From: Nitrospirota bacterium
Lineage (GTDB): Bacteria > Nitrospirota > Thermodesulfovibrionia > Thermodesulfovibrionales > UBA1546
Assembly (NCBI GenBank): GCA_016195565.1
Contig: JACPZK010000023.1
Coordinates: 1-35,401, forward strand
Length of the DNA: 35,401 nt
Reading direction: 5' to 3'
In this document: positions 16,257 to 21,955 of the stretch, piece after piece
Layout: each line of letters opens with the position of its first letter
How positions within the stretch are numbered: position 1 is the first letter of the stretch
Notes under the pieces: model-generated
Told to the model about the DNA's origin: nothing
The model's input: the letters and a program-made list of their open reading frames with translations, nothing else
Database searches by the model: none
Translations under genes and position numbers: made by a program

Positions 16257-17344
16257 CATTGAATGTACTGTATCTTTGCATTCTCTCTAAGTCTTTTTAT
16301 AAGACTTTCTAATCTGTTTTTCTGCATGGACTCTGTGAGCTCTTTTTTGAGCTTATCTTTTACCTCCTTAAAAGACACCTGTCTTGACGCCCTTTTTTCT
16401 TCGACTTTCAAGATATGAAACCCTATGTCTGTCTCAATAATTTCGCTTAGCTGTCCAACTTTTAACGAAAAAGCTGCCTTTTCTATATCCTGAGGCATCA
16501 TTCCCCTGTGAACAAATCCTACATCGCCTCCCTTTACCCTGCTCATGTCATGAGAATAAGTCTGTGCTATCTGGGCAAAATCCGAGCCTGACTTAATCTT
16601 TGAATAAGCCTCTTTTGCCCTCTCTTTAGCCTTTTTCCTTCCGTCGGGCTCCGAGGGATTTATCTTTACATACACGTATCCAAGCCTTACTGCCTCAGGT
16701 TCCTTGAACTTCTCTGTATTTTTTTTGTAGTATTCTTCAAGGTCGTTATCTGTAAGGGAAACCTTCACCTCTTTTTCAATGAGCTTTTCAACCACAAGGT
16801 TCTTCCTGACCTTCTCCTCAAAAACAGGCATTGTCATACCGCTTTTTTTCAGGGCATCCTTAAATGCCTTAGTAGAGGGATACGATGCCTTGACAGAGCT
16901 TATACTTTTTTCCAGTTCTGAATTATCAACCTTCAGATCCTGTCTCTTTGCCTCAATATAAAAAAGCTCTGCATCTATAAGATTCTCAATGGCCTTTTTT
17001 TCCATCTCTTTCTGTTTTTCAGGGGATATGCTTCGATGATAAAGCTCTTGAGGCGCCAACCTGTTGATTTCCATGTCCAGTTCGGCACGGGTAATCCCGG
17101 CGCCATTTACAAATGCCACAACCTTGCTTTCTTTTAGATCGTCAGCAGCAAAGGCAATTGAATTCAAAATGCAAAATGCAAAAATCAAAATTGATGGAAT
17201 CCCAAATCCAGCGACAAGAGTTGTCATTGCGAGTGAAACGAAGCAATCTCGCCTTTTGCTATGAGATTGCCACGGGCTCCGCCCTCGCAATGACGTCTTC
17301 TCGGTGTAATTTTTGAATTTTAAGTTGTGATTTTGCATTTTCAA
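16256..17344 (-). CDS. PpiC/SurA-type peptidyl-prolyl isomerase, exported
   Basis: A SurA-like N-terminal chaperone helix region (about 75-215) is followed by a parvulin domain (about 220-320) with HDMSRVKGGDVGFVHRG and FSLKVGQLSEIIETDIGFHILKV-type signatures, and a charged C-terminal helix. Such proteins fold outer-membrane barrels or secreted cytochromes, and one sits beside cytochrome-conduit genes in several metal reducers. The first 67 residues are unusual: residues 20-41 are translated from a GTCATTGCGAG inverted repeat, and the hydrophobic signal segment (GIPSILIFAFCILNSIAFA, about 48-66) from an A/T-rich ATGCAAAA repeat. No convincing ribosome-binding site precedes TTG 17344, ATG 17338 or ATG 17227, so the start is uncertain. 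Confidence 0.85.
   Translation of the reverse strand: MKMQNHNLKFKNYTEKTSLRGRSPWQSHSKRRDCFVSLAMTTLVAGFGIPSILIFAFCILNSIAFAADDLKESKVVAFVNGAGITRAELDMEINRLAPQELYHRSISPEKQKEMEKKAIENLIDAELFYIEAKRQDLKVDNSELEKSISSVKASYPSTKAFKDALKKSGMTMPVFEEKVRKNLVVEKLIEKEVKVSLTDNDLEEYYKKNTEKFKEPEAVRLGYVYVKINPSEPDGRKKAKERAKEAYSKIKSGSDFAQIAQTYSHDMSRVKGGDVGFVHRGMMPQDIEKAAFSLKVGQLSEIIETDIGFHILKVEEKRASRQVSFKEVKDKLKKELTESMQKNRLESLIKRLRENAKIQYIQ
17158..17202. repeat. ATGCAAAA-type A/T-rich repeat forming the PpiC signal segment
   Basis: CAAAATGCAAAATGCAAAAA is followed by TCAAAATT. A related sequence in opposite orientation lies at about 17306-17350. On the minus strand it is translated as the hydrophobic core of the PpiC signal peptide. 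Confidence 0.65.
17223..17294. repeat. GTCATTGCGAG inverted-repeat element inside the PpiC reading frame
   Basis: A 72-bp element with perfect 11-bp ends, GTCATTGCGAG and CTCGCAATGAC, plus internal GAAGCAATCTC and GAGATTGCC. It lies in frame within the N-terminal extension of PpiC. Other copies are intergenic. Confidence 0.85.
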
Positions 17345-17359
17345 TTTTAATTTTTTAAT

Positions 17360-18469
17360 TCATTTCAGCAGGTATTCCTTATATTTCTCGGGATTTTCCT
17401 TTTTCCATTTCTCGCTCAGATACTGGAATATCTGCACCCTGTGGTTATAGGAATCCACAATATATACCCTGTCTTTTTCATCCACATATACGCCTGCGGG
17501 GAGCCAGAAATGTCCTGGTTCATGCCCCGGTCCTCCTATGAAAAGAAGGAGTTGCCCCTTGTCATCGAATATCTGAAGGTTGTCAAATGCAGCATCAGCA
17601 ATATAAATATGCCCTTCACTGTCAACTCCGATGCCCTTAGGACGGGTAAATGTCCCTGGAGCATCTCCAATTTGGCCGAATCTTTTTACAAATTTACCGT
17701 CTTTATCAAACACCTGAACCCTAAAATTCTGCGTATCGACTACATAGACATTGTCCGTCTTTCTTTCTACAGCAATATTGGAAGGAAAATTAAATTCACC
17801 GTCTCCATCCCCTCTCTTACCAAAGGCAAACAACGGCTCGCCTTTTGTTGAATACACATGCACCATATGTCCATAACTGTCAACTATATATAGCCTTCCA
17901 AGTTCATTGTTTACAGCTATACCTGCCGGGTTTTTAAATTCATCTTTCTTGCCGAGGGCTATTTTCAGATTTCCGTTCGCATCATAGCCGAATACCCTCT
18001 TCTGTTTTGCATCCGACACAAAGACAATTCCGTCGGAAGTAACAGCCACACCTATAGGAAGGGCAAGCTTTCCCATATCCTTATCCCCCATAAAGGTCAC
18101 TTTCCGCTCCTTCAGGTCAAAGACAAATACAACAGCGCTCCCGGTATCCGTAACATACATCTTATCTCCATAAGCGGCAACCCCATAAGGCTTCCGGAGT
18201 TCAGATATTAACTGCTCCTCTCCAAGAACAAACTCAAGAAAACCCTTTTTCTTAAAATTGCTTTCCCCTTTATAACTGTTCAGATAAACTATTTTTGGCT
18301 CCTCAGGAGGTGAGGGATAGATAAGCTTAACTTCCTTTGTGGGCGCTGCACAGGAAGACAGGAAAAACAACAGGCAAAGGTAGAGGTAGAGATAGAGTTT
18401 TTTACTGCTGTTTTCTTTACCTTTACCTATACCTTTACCTGTTTCTGCCTTTACCTGTCTTTTACTCAT
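17360..18469 (-). CDS. NHL-repeat lipoprotein with a repeat-derived signal peptide
   Basis: 369 residues. The lipobox LSSC places the lipidated Cys at residue 40, then a YPSPPEEPKIVYL segment and about six NHL blades (KPYGVAAYG, KMYVTDTG, GRLYIVDSYG, NVYVVDTQN, GHIYIADA, RVYIVDSYN). It is the lipidated partner of the NHL protein at 11420-12505. The signal peptide is translated repeat: residues 11-18 are GKGIGKGK from the purine arm and residues 25-33 LYLYLYLCL from the pyrimidine arm of one inverted element. ATG 18469 overlaps the RHH gene by eight bases. Likely periplasm-facing outer-membrane lipoprotein scaffold of the conduit (inference). Confidence 0.88.
   Translation of the reverse strand: MSKRQVKAETGKGIGKGKENSSKKLYLYLYLCLLFFLSSCAAPTKEVKLIYPSPPEEPKIVYLNSYKGESNFKKKGFLEFVLGEEQLISELRKPYGVAAYGDKMYVTDTGSAVVFVFDLKERKVTFMGDKDMGKLALPIGVAVTSDGIVFVSDAKQKRVFGYDANGNLKIALGKKDEFKNPAGIAVNNELGRLYIVDSYGHMVHVYSTKGEPLFAFGKRGDGDGEFNFPSNIAVERKTDNVYVVDTQNFRVQVFDKDGKFVKRFGQIGDAPGTFTRPKGIGVDSEGHIYIADAAFDNLQIFDDKGQLLLFIGGPGHEPGHFWLPAGVYVDEKDRVYIVDSYNHRVQIFQYLSEKWKKENPEKYKEYLLK
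18356..18463. repeat. Hexamer-repeat inverted element encoding the NHL lipoprotein signal peptide
   Basis: It begins with GACAGG at 18356. The arm 18371-18397 (AGGTAGAGGTAGAG-type) faces the arm at about 18414-18460 (CTTTACCTTTACCT and TTTACCTG units), ending CCTGTCTTTT. Both arms are in frame with the lipoprotein because the unit is six bases long. All of the signal peptide after residue 3 lies within the element. Confidence 0.85.
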
Positions 18470-18653
18470 TGTCCACCTCTGTTTCGCCCCTATCGTTTAG
18501 ATGCCTCCCCTGTTTTTCTAAATATTCCCTTAATGCATCCCGTATTATATCAGACATGGCAGCCCGTTTGCCCTGCCTTTTACTCATGTCGGCAGCCATC
18601 TCAAGCAAGTGCATCTTTATATCTTTGTCTAAATATATTGTTGTCTTTTCCAT
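18462..18653 (-). CDS. Ribbon-helix-helix (CopG/Arc-type) DNA-binding protein
   Basis: 63 residues. The start MEKTTIYLDKDIKMHLLEMA is a typical RHH beta strand and first helix, followed by a second helix (SDIIRDALREYLEK). The C-terminus is short, acidic and without an antitoxin-like tail. No toxin gene is adjacent; the next gene, overlapping by eight bases, is the NHL lipoprotein. As first gene of the conduit operon it may be an autoregulator of it (inference). Confidence 0.8.
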   Translation of the reverse strand: MEKTTIYLDKDIKMHLLEMAADMSKRQGKRAAMSDIIRDALREYLEKQGRHLNDRGETEVDNE

Positions 18654-18660
18654 CTTAAAA

Positions 18661-18772
18661 CAGTAAGAAGGAAAAGGTAAAGGTAGAGGGAAAGGAATAG
18701 CAAAAAATAAAGTTTCTTTTGTTTGCTTTTTGTTTCTTCATCTTAACCTTTGCCTTTACCTGTCTTCAATGC
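18661..18772. repeat. Hexamer-repeat inverted element upstream of the RHH gene
   Basis: The arm at 18670-18693 (AAGGTAAAGGTAGAGGG-type) faces the arm at 18744-18768 (TTAACCTTTGCCTTTACC then TGTCTT). It occupies most of the leader of the RHH-headed operon. No -24/-12 promoter is visible in this gap. Confidence 0.75.
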
Positions 18773-18798
18773 CATATATATGTCAAACTTAAGAATCC

Positions 18799-18830
18799 AA
18801 AAAAAGGGGGAATTCTTCCCCCCTTTTTTT
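18799..18830 (-). terminator. Bidirectional rho-independent terminator after the tetraheme cytochrome
   Basis: A run of seven A, then GGGGGAA, loop TTC, TTCCCCC and seven T. The stem and T-run work on either strand. On the minus strand it lies about 25 bp past the stop at 18856, separating the tetraheme cytochrome message from the RHH-headed operon. Confidence 0.88.
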
Positions 18831-18855
18831 AACTGAATACTACCTGAATACTACC

Positions 18856-19569
18856 TTATTTGCCGTGACAGCTGAGGCAAAGTGCGCTGGATGCATTGCT
18901 TAGTCTCAAAAATAATGCTCCTGCAGTTGTTCCCTGCCCGGTTGTGTCTCCAGTATTCGCATGGGGATCATGACAGCTTGAGCATTCTACCTTGCCGTTC
19001 CTGAGGAGGGCTGCTAATGTCGAAGTACCAAATACAGTCGTGGTTGCCTTCAGGCTTGCCGTTCCAGCAGTGTAGGTGATTGAAACCGGATGATCATCTG
19101 CAAGGGTTTGCCCGATATTGGTTGATGTCCCAGTCATTAGGAGCGCTGTTCCCAGAGGGGTTGCACCGAATGCTACGTTAGTACCGGCAGTAACAACTCC
19201 ACCTGAACCAGCCTGGTTAACTAAGGAGTTGATAGCGTTTACGCCATCATGGCAGCTCAGACATGCCTTGGTAATACCATTTGGTGTTGCATCAGGAGTT
19301 GTACCTGCTATGGTTGTTCCATACATTGTGTATGAACCTGTTGGAGTCGCCTTGTTCCATAGCGGGGCGCCTGTAAAGCCTGTGTTAGCAAAGTGAGGGG
19401 TATGACAGTATACGCAGATTTCGTCGTTCTGCTGGCCTGCGCTTGCCTTGACTGTGCCACTACCGGTGTTGGATAGATTATGCTTTGTGGCTGATATGCC
19501 TGCCAGCGCTGCGCCTGCGCTTAAAAGCGCTATTGCTACTACCATTACTACTAAAATCCTACTTTTCAT
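18856..19569 (-). CDS. Tetraheme c-type cytochrome, probably abundant; candidate filament-type subunit
   Basis: 237 residues from ATG 19569, chosen because a perfect AAGGAGGTGA lies just upstream; the longer frame from 19674 overlaps the promoter. The signal peptide is cleaved near GAALA-GIS, leaving about 210 residues. Four CXXCH motifs: CVYCH, CLSCH, CSSCH, CLSCH. Signatures SATKHNLSNTG, CVYCHTPHFANTG, APLWNK, CLSCHDGVNA and CHDPHANTG link it to the pentahaem proteins. Gly/Ala/Thr-rich, low in charge. It has its own sigma-54 promoter, best-in-window ribosome-binding site and strong terminator, consistent with high expression. Size, haem count and neighbourhood resemble OmcE-type tetraheme filament cytochromes, but this is inference without structural evidence. 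Confidence 0.9.
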   Translation of the reverse strand: MKSRILVVMVVAIALLSAGAALAGISATKHNLSNTGSGTVKASAGQQNDEICVYCHTPHFANTGFTGAPLWNKATPTGSYTMYGTTIAGTTPDATPNGITKACLSCHDGVNAINSLVNQAGSGGVVTAGTNVAFGATPLGTALLMTGTSTNIGQTLADDHPVSITYTAGTASLKATTTVFGTSTLAALLRNGKVECSSCHDPHANTGDTTGQGTTAGALFLRLSNASSALCLSCHGK

Positions 19570-19669
19570 TATATTCACCTCCTTTTGTTTGGATTTGAAG
19601 CCTATTACTTTTTCAGTCATTATCTCATCACCCCCTATCATTAATTTCGAACATCTTGATAATAGAATA

Positions 19670-19685
19670 AGCAAGCCTTATGCCA
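19670..19685 (-). promoter_or_regulatory. Sigma-54 promoter for the tetraheme cytochrome
   Basis: The minus strand reads TGGCAT-AAGGC-TTGCT, one mismatch from consensus and correct 10-base GG-GC spacing. The predicted leader is about 90 nt and carries a second ribosome-binding-like GGGGGTGATGAG before the true start. A GTTCAC array begins 10 bp upstream of the -24 T. Confidence 0.75.
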
Positions 19686-19694
19686 GATGGAAAA

Positions 19695-19804
19695 GTTCAC
19701 TGTTCTCTGTTCACTGTTCACGGTAAGCCTTTGATTATTAATTATTTTTTATCTCAACTTTTTTTTACTATAAACTGTGAACCGTGAACGGTGAACTGTG
19801 AACT
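19695..19804. repeat. GTTCAC inverted-repeat array between divergent cytochrome promoters
   Basis: Three GTTC(A/T)C-type words from 19695 (GTTCACTGTTC, TGTTCACTGTTCACGG) face GTGAACCGTGAACGGTGAAC and TGTGAACTT at 19777-19804 around an A/T-rich centre. It lies between the minus-strand tetraheme promoter and the plus-strand promoter at 20052. It may be an enhancer array for the NtrC-type activator or a mobile repeat. Confidence 0.75.
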
Positions 19805-19883
19805 TATTTGTTGCGTAATATCACGCAGTAAGTGAGGAAAATAACGGTTCTTTCGTAAAAAAGTTGAAAATTATACAAATGAC

Positions 19884-19985
19884 AAACCTTCTGGATTCCC
19901 CGAACAAGTCGGGGAATGACGGATTTTGCAAGTCAGAGAATGACCTCTAATTCTGTCATACTCCGGCTTGACCGGAGTATCCAGT
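19884..19985. repeat. GGAATGAC/GTCAT-type dispersed repeat
   Basis: TGGATTCCCCGAAC, TCGGGGAATGACGG, then GTCATACTCCGG and ACCGGAGTATCCAG form two nested inverted pairs. With the GTTCAC array and the promoters it accounts for most of the 520-bp gap 19570-20091. I see no additional gene there. Confidence 0.7.
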
Positions 19986-20051
19986 TTGTCTTTTTCAACT
20001 TAAATACGACTGAGGGAAATAAATTCTTTCCTTTACCTGTTTCTTTTTTTG

Positions 20052-20067
20052 TGGTAAGATTTTTGCA
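20052..20067 (+). promoter_or_regulatory. Sigma-54 promoter for the small tetraheme cytochrome
   Basis: TGGTAA-GATTT-TTGCA, with perfect TTGCA and exactly 10 bases between GG and GC. The predicted start near 20078 leaves about 14 nt including the AAGGG ribosome-binding site before ATG 20092. It is the only plus-strand example. Confidence 0.7.
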
Positions 20068-20091
20068 AATATCATATAAGGGTTTTATTTT

Positions 20092-20433
20092 ATGAAATAT
20101 ATTGTTTTTGCTTTAATCATTATATCATCAACACTGATATCTCACCAGATATACGCGCTCCAGACAAAAGAATGCACAGCATGTCATATATCGTCTAACG
20201 GAGGCCCTGTAAAAAAACCGCTCACCGAGTTATGCGTCGGCTGTCATAGAGAGCGCATAGAAACAGGAGAGCACAAGGTGGATATAATTCCAAGGTATCA
20301 GGTTCCACAAAATCTTCCTCTCACTAAAGACGGCAAAATCACATGTATAACATGCCACGACCAGCACTCCGCAGAATATATGATGCTGCGATTTGAGACC
20401 ATGGTTCTGTGCAACAAATGCCATAAAAAATAA
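20092..20433 (+). CDS. Small tetraheme c-type cytochrome, periplasmic
   Basis: 113 residues: a signal peptide (MKYIVFALIIISSTLISHQIYA) and about 91 mature residues holding CTACH, CVGCH, CITCH and CNKCH. Spacing fits two paired CXXCH units. The small size, soluble character and C-terminal CHKK suit a periplasmic electron shuttle between inner and outer membrane carriers. It is the only plus-strand gene in the cytochrome region. It ends one base before the convergent stop of the sigma-54 activator gene and starts directly behind a -24/-12 promoter. Confidence 0.88.
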   Translation: MKYIVFALIIISSTLISHQIYALQTKECTACHISSNGGPVKKPLTELCVGCHRERIETGEHKVDIIPRYQVPQNLPLTKDGKITCITCHDQHSAEYMMLRFETMVLCNKCHKK

Positions 20434-20434
20434 G

Positions 20435-21829
20435 TCAGAGCAGTCCGAATTTCTGCATCTTATATCTGAGGGCATCCCTCGATATGCCGAGCAGTCTTGC
20501 AGCCCTTGTCTGATTTCCGTTAACCATCTGCAATGCCTTAATAACCAAATCCTTTTCCATATTCTTAAGAGAAAGACCCTCTGGAGGGATTCTAAGCATT
20601 GTCTTTTCTTCTTCAGCAGGCGCTTCCGGCTCTGTCTGAAATGAATCGGCATAGTCGACTATCTCTGAAGGTATATTCTCAGGATATATTATATCCGTAT
20701 CTTCTAAAATACAGATTCGCTCTATAACATTTTTAAGCTCCCTCGTATTGCCGTGCCACGGATAATCAATAAGCAGTTTTTCGGCTTCAGGGGAGATGCC
20801 TTTTACATTCTTTTTGAACTCCTTGTTAAACAGTTTCATATAGTGCATTGCAAGCGGTATGATGTCCTCTTTTCTTTCCCGCAGCGGCGGTATGAATATG
20901 GGAATAACTTTAAGCCTATAATAAAGGTCAGCCCTGAAGCTGCCGTCCTTAACAGCCTTCTCGAGGTTTTTGTTCGTGGCGGCTATAATCCTTACATTTA
21001 CGCTTATATCTTTCAGCCCGCCGACTCTTTTAAATGTCCTATCCTCTATAACCCTCAGCAGCTTTGCCTGCGAGGCAGGCTTCATATCTCCTATCTCATC
21101 AAGATAAATTGTGCCTCCGCTGGCAAACTCAAAGAGCCCTTTTTTGGAGGCCTTTGCATCTGTAAATGCCCCTTTTTCGTAGCCGAATAATTCGCTTTCT
21201 ATAAGCATTTCAGGTATGGCGGTAGATGTCACTTCAACAAACAACTCGGAGGCCTTTGGACTATGATAGTGAATAGCCCTTGCTATAAGATTTTTCCCCG
21301 TGCCGCTCTCGCCCTGAATTAGGATTATATTGGCATCGATATCTGCAACCTTCTTTGCAAGGGAGATCACATCCCTCATAGCTTTTGAAATGCCTATTAT
21401 ATTATTAAAGCTGTATTTATCATACTGCTCTTCCCTGAGATAAATGACTTCCCTTTTCAGATTTATAGTCTCCAGCGCCTTTTTAATGAGGACAGATATT
21501 CTATTCAAATCAAAGGGTTTCTCCACAAAATCGTAGGCCCCAAGCTTTATAGCAGAAACCGCTGTCTCTATATCCCCGTGCGCAGTTATAATAACCACGA
21601 TAACTTCCTTGTTTATCTTTCTTATGGCCTCAAGGGTCTCAAGGCCACTGATGCCTGGCAGATTTATGTCGAGGAGAATAATATCAGGGATTTCTGTTCT
21701 GAACACTTCAAGTCCGTCTTCTCCTGATTCGGCAGTAAAAACCTCATAGCCCTCTTTTTCGAGATGTTGCTTAAGGGACCATGTTATAAACTTTTCATCA
21801 TCGACAACAAGGATCTTAGCCTGAACCAA
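20435..21829 (-). CDS. NtrC-type sigma-54-dependent response regulator
   Basis: Receiver domain with Asp acceptor in IILLDINLPG (about residue 54); AAA+ domain with Walker A GESGTGK (about 173), Walker B TIYLDEIGD and arginine-rich sensor region; C-terminal Fis-type helix-turn-helix (NGNQTRAARLLGISRDALRYKMQ). The sigma-54 contact loop is GAFTDA in place of GAFTGA. TTG 21829 is chosen over ATG 21850 because AGAGGAGGT lies directly before the TTG, inside the longer frame. It follows the kinase gene with a repeat between, forming a two-component pair. Sigma-54 promoter candidates at five cytochrome genes make this its likely regulon (inference). Confidence 0.93.
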   Translation of the reverse strand: MVQAKILVVDDEKFITWSLKQHLEKEGYEVFTAESGEDGLEVFRTEIPDIILLDINLPGISGLETLEAIRKINKEVIVVIITAHGDIETAVSAIKLGAYDFVEKPFDLNRISVLIKKALETINLKREVIYLREEQYDKYSFNNIIGISKAMRDVISLAKKVADIDANIILIQGESGTGKNLIARAIHYHSPKASELFVEVTSTAIPEMLIESELFGYEKGAFTDAKASKKGLFEFASGGTIYLDEIGDMKPASQAKLLRVIEDRTFKRVGGLKDISVNVRIIAATNKNLEKAVKDGSFRADLYYRLKVIPIFIPPLRERKEDIIPLAMHYMKLFNKEFKKNVKGISPEAEKLLIDYPWHGNTRELKNVIERICILEDTDIIYPENIPSEIVDYADSFQTEPEAPAEEEKTMLRIPPEGLSLKNMEKDLVIKALQMVNGNQTRAARLLGISRDALRYKMQKFGLL

Positions 21830-21870
21830 AAGACCTCCTCTTTCGTTCATGATTCATCGTTGATGGCTCA

Positions 21871-21937
21871 GTCATTGCGAGGGCGCCAGCCCGAAGCAAT
21901 CTCAATAACGGGATTGCTTCACTACACTCGCAATGAC
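21871..21937. repeat. GTCATTGCGAG inverted-repeat element between kinase and regulator
   Basis: A 67-bp element with perfect ends GTCATTGCGAG and CTCGCAATGAC and inner GAAGCAATCTC / GATTGCTTC. It separates the kinase stop from the regulator start and would fold into a hairpin in the shared transcript. Confidence 0.85.
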
Positions 21938-21955
21938 ATCTCCTTGAACCATGAG

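Noticed and set aside
16165-16257. Short minus-strand frame starting at the PpiC stop (ATGA) in the hexamer element
   Set aside because: The frame ends after about 35 codons inside the repeat and has no independent support.
18462-18653. RHH protein as an antitoxin of a toxin-antitoxin pair
   Set aside because: No toxin-like gene is adjacent on either side; the neighbour is an NHL lipoprotein.
19569-19674. Longer N-terminus of the tetraheme cytochrome
   Set aside because: It would start at the -12 box of the sigma-54 promoter, and the downstream ATG has a perfect Shine-Dalgarno sequence and signal peptide.
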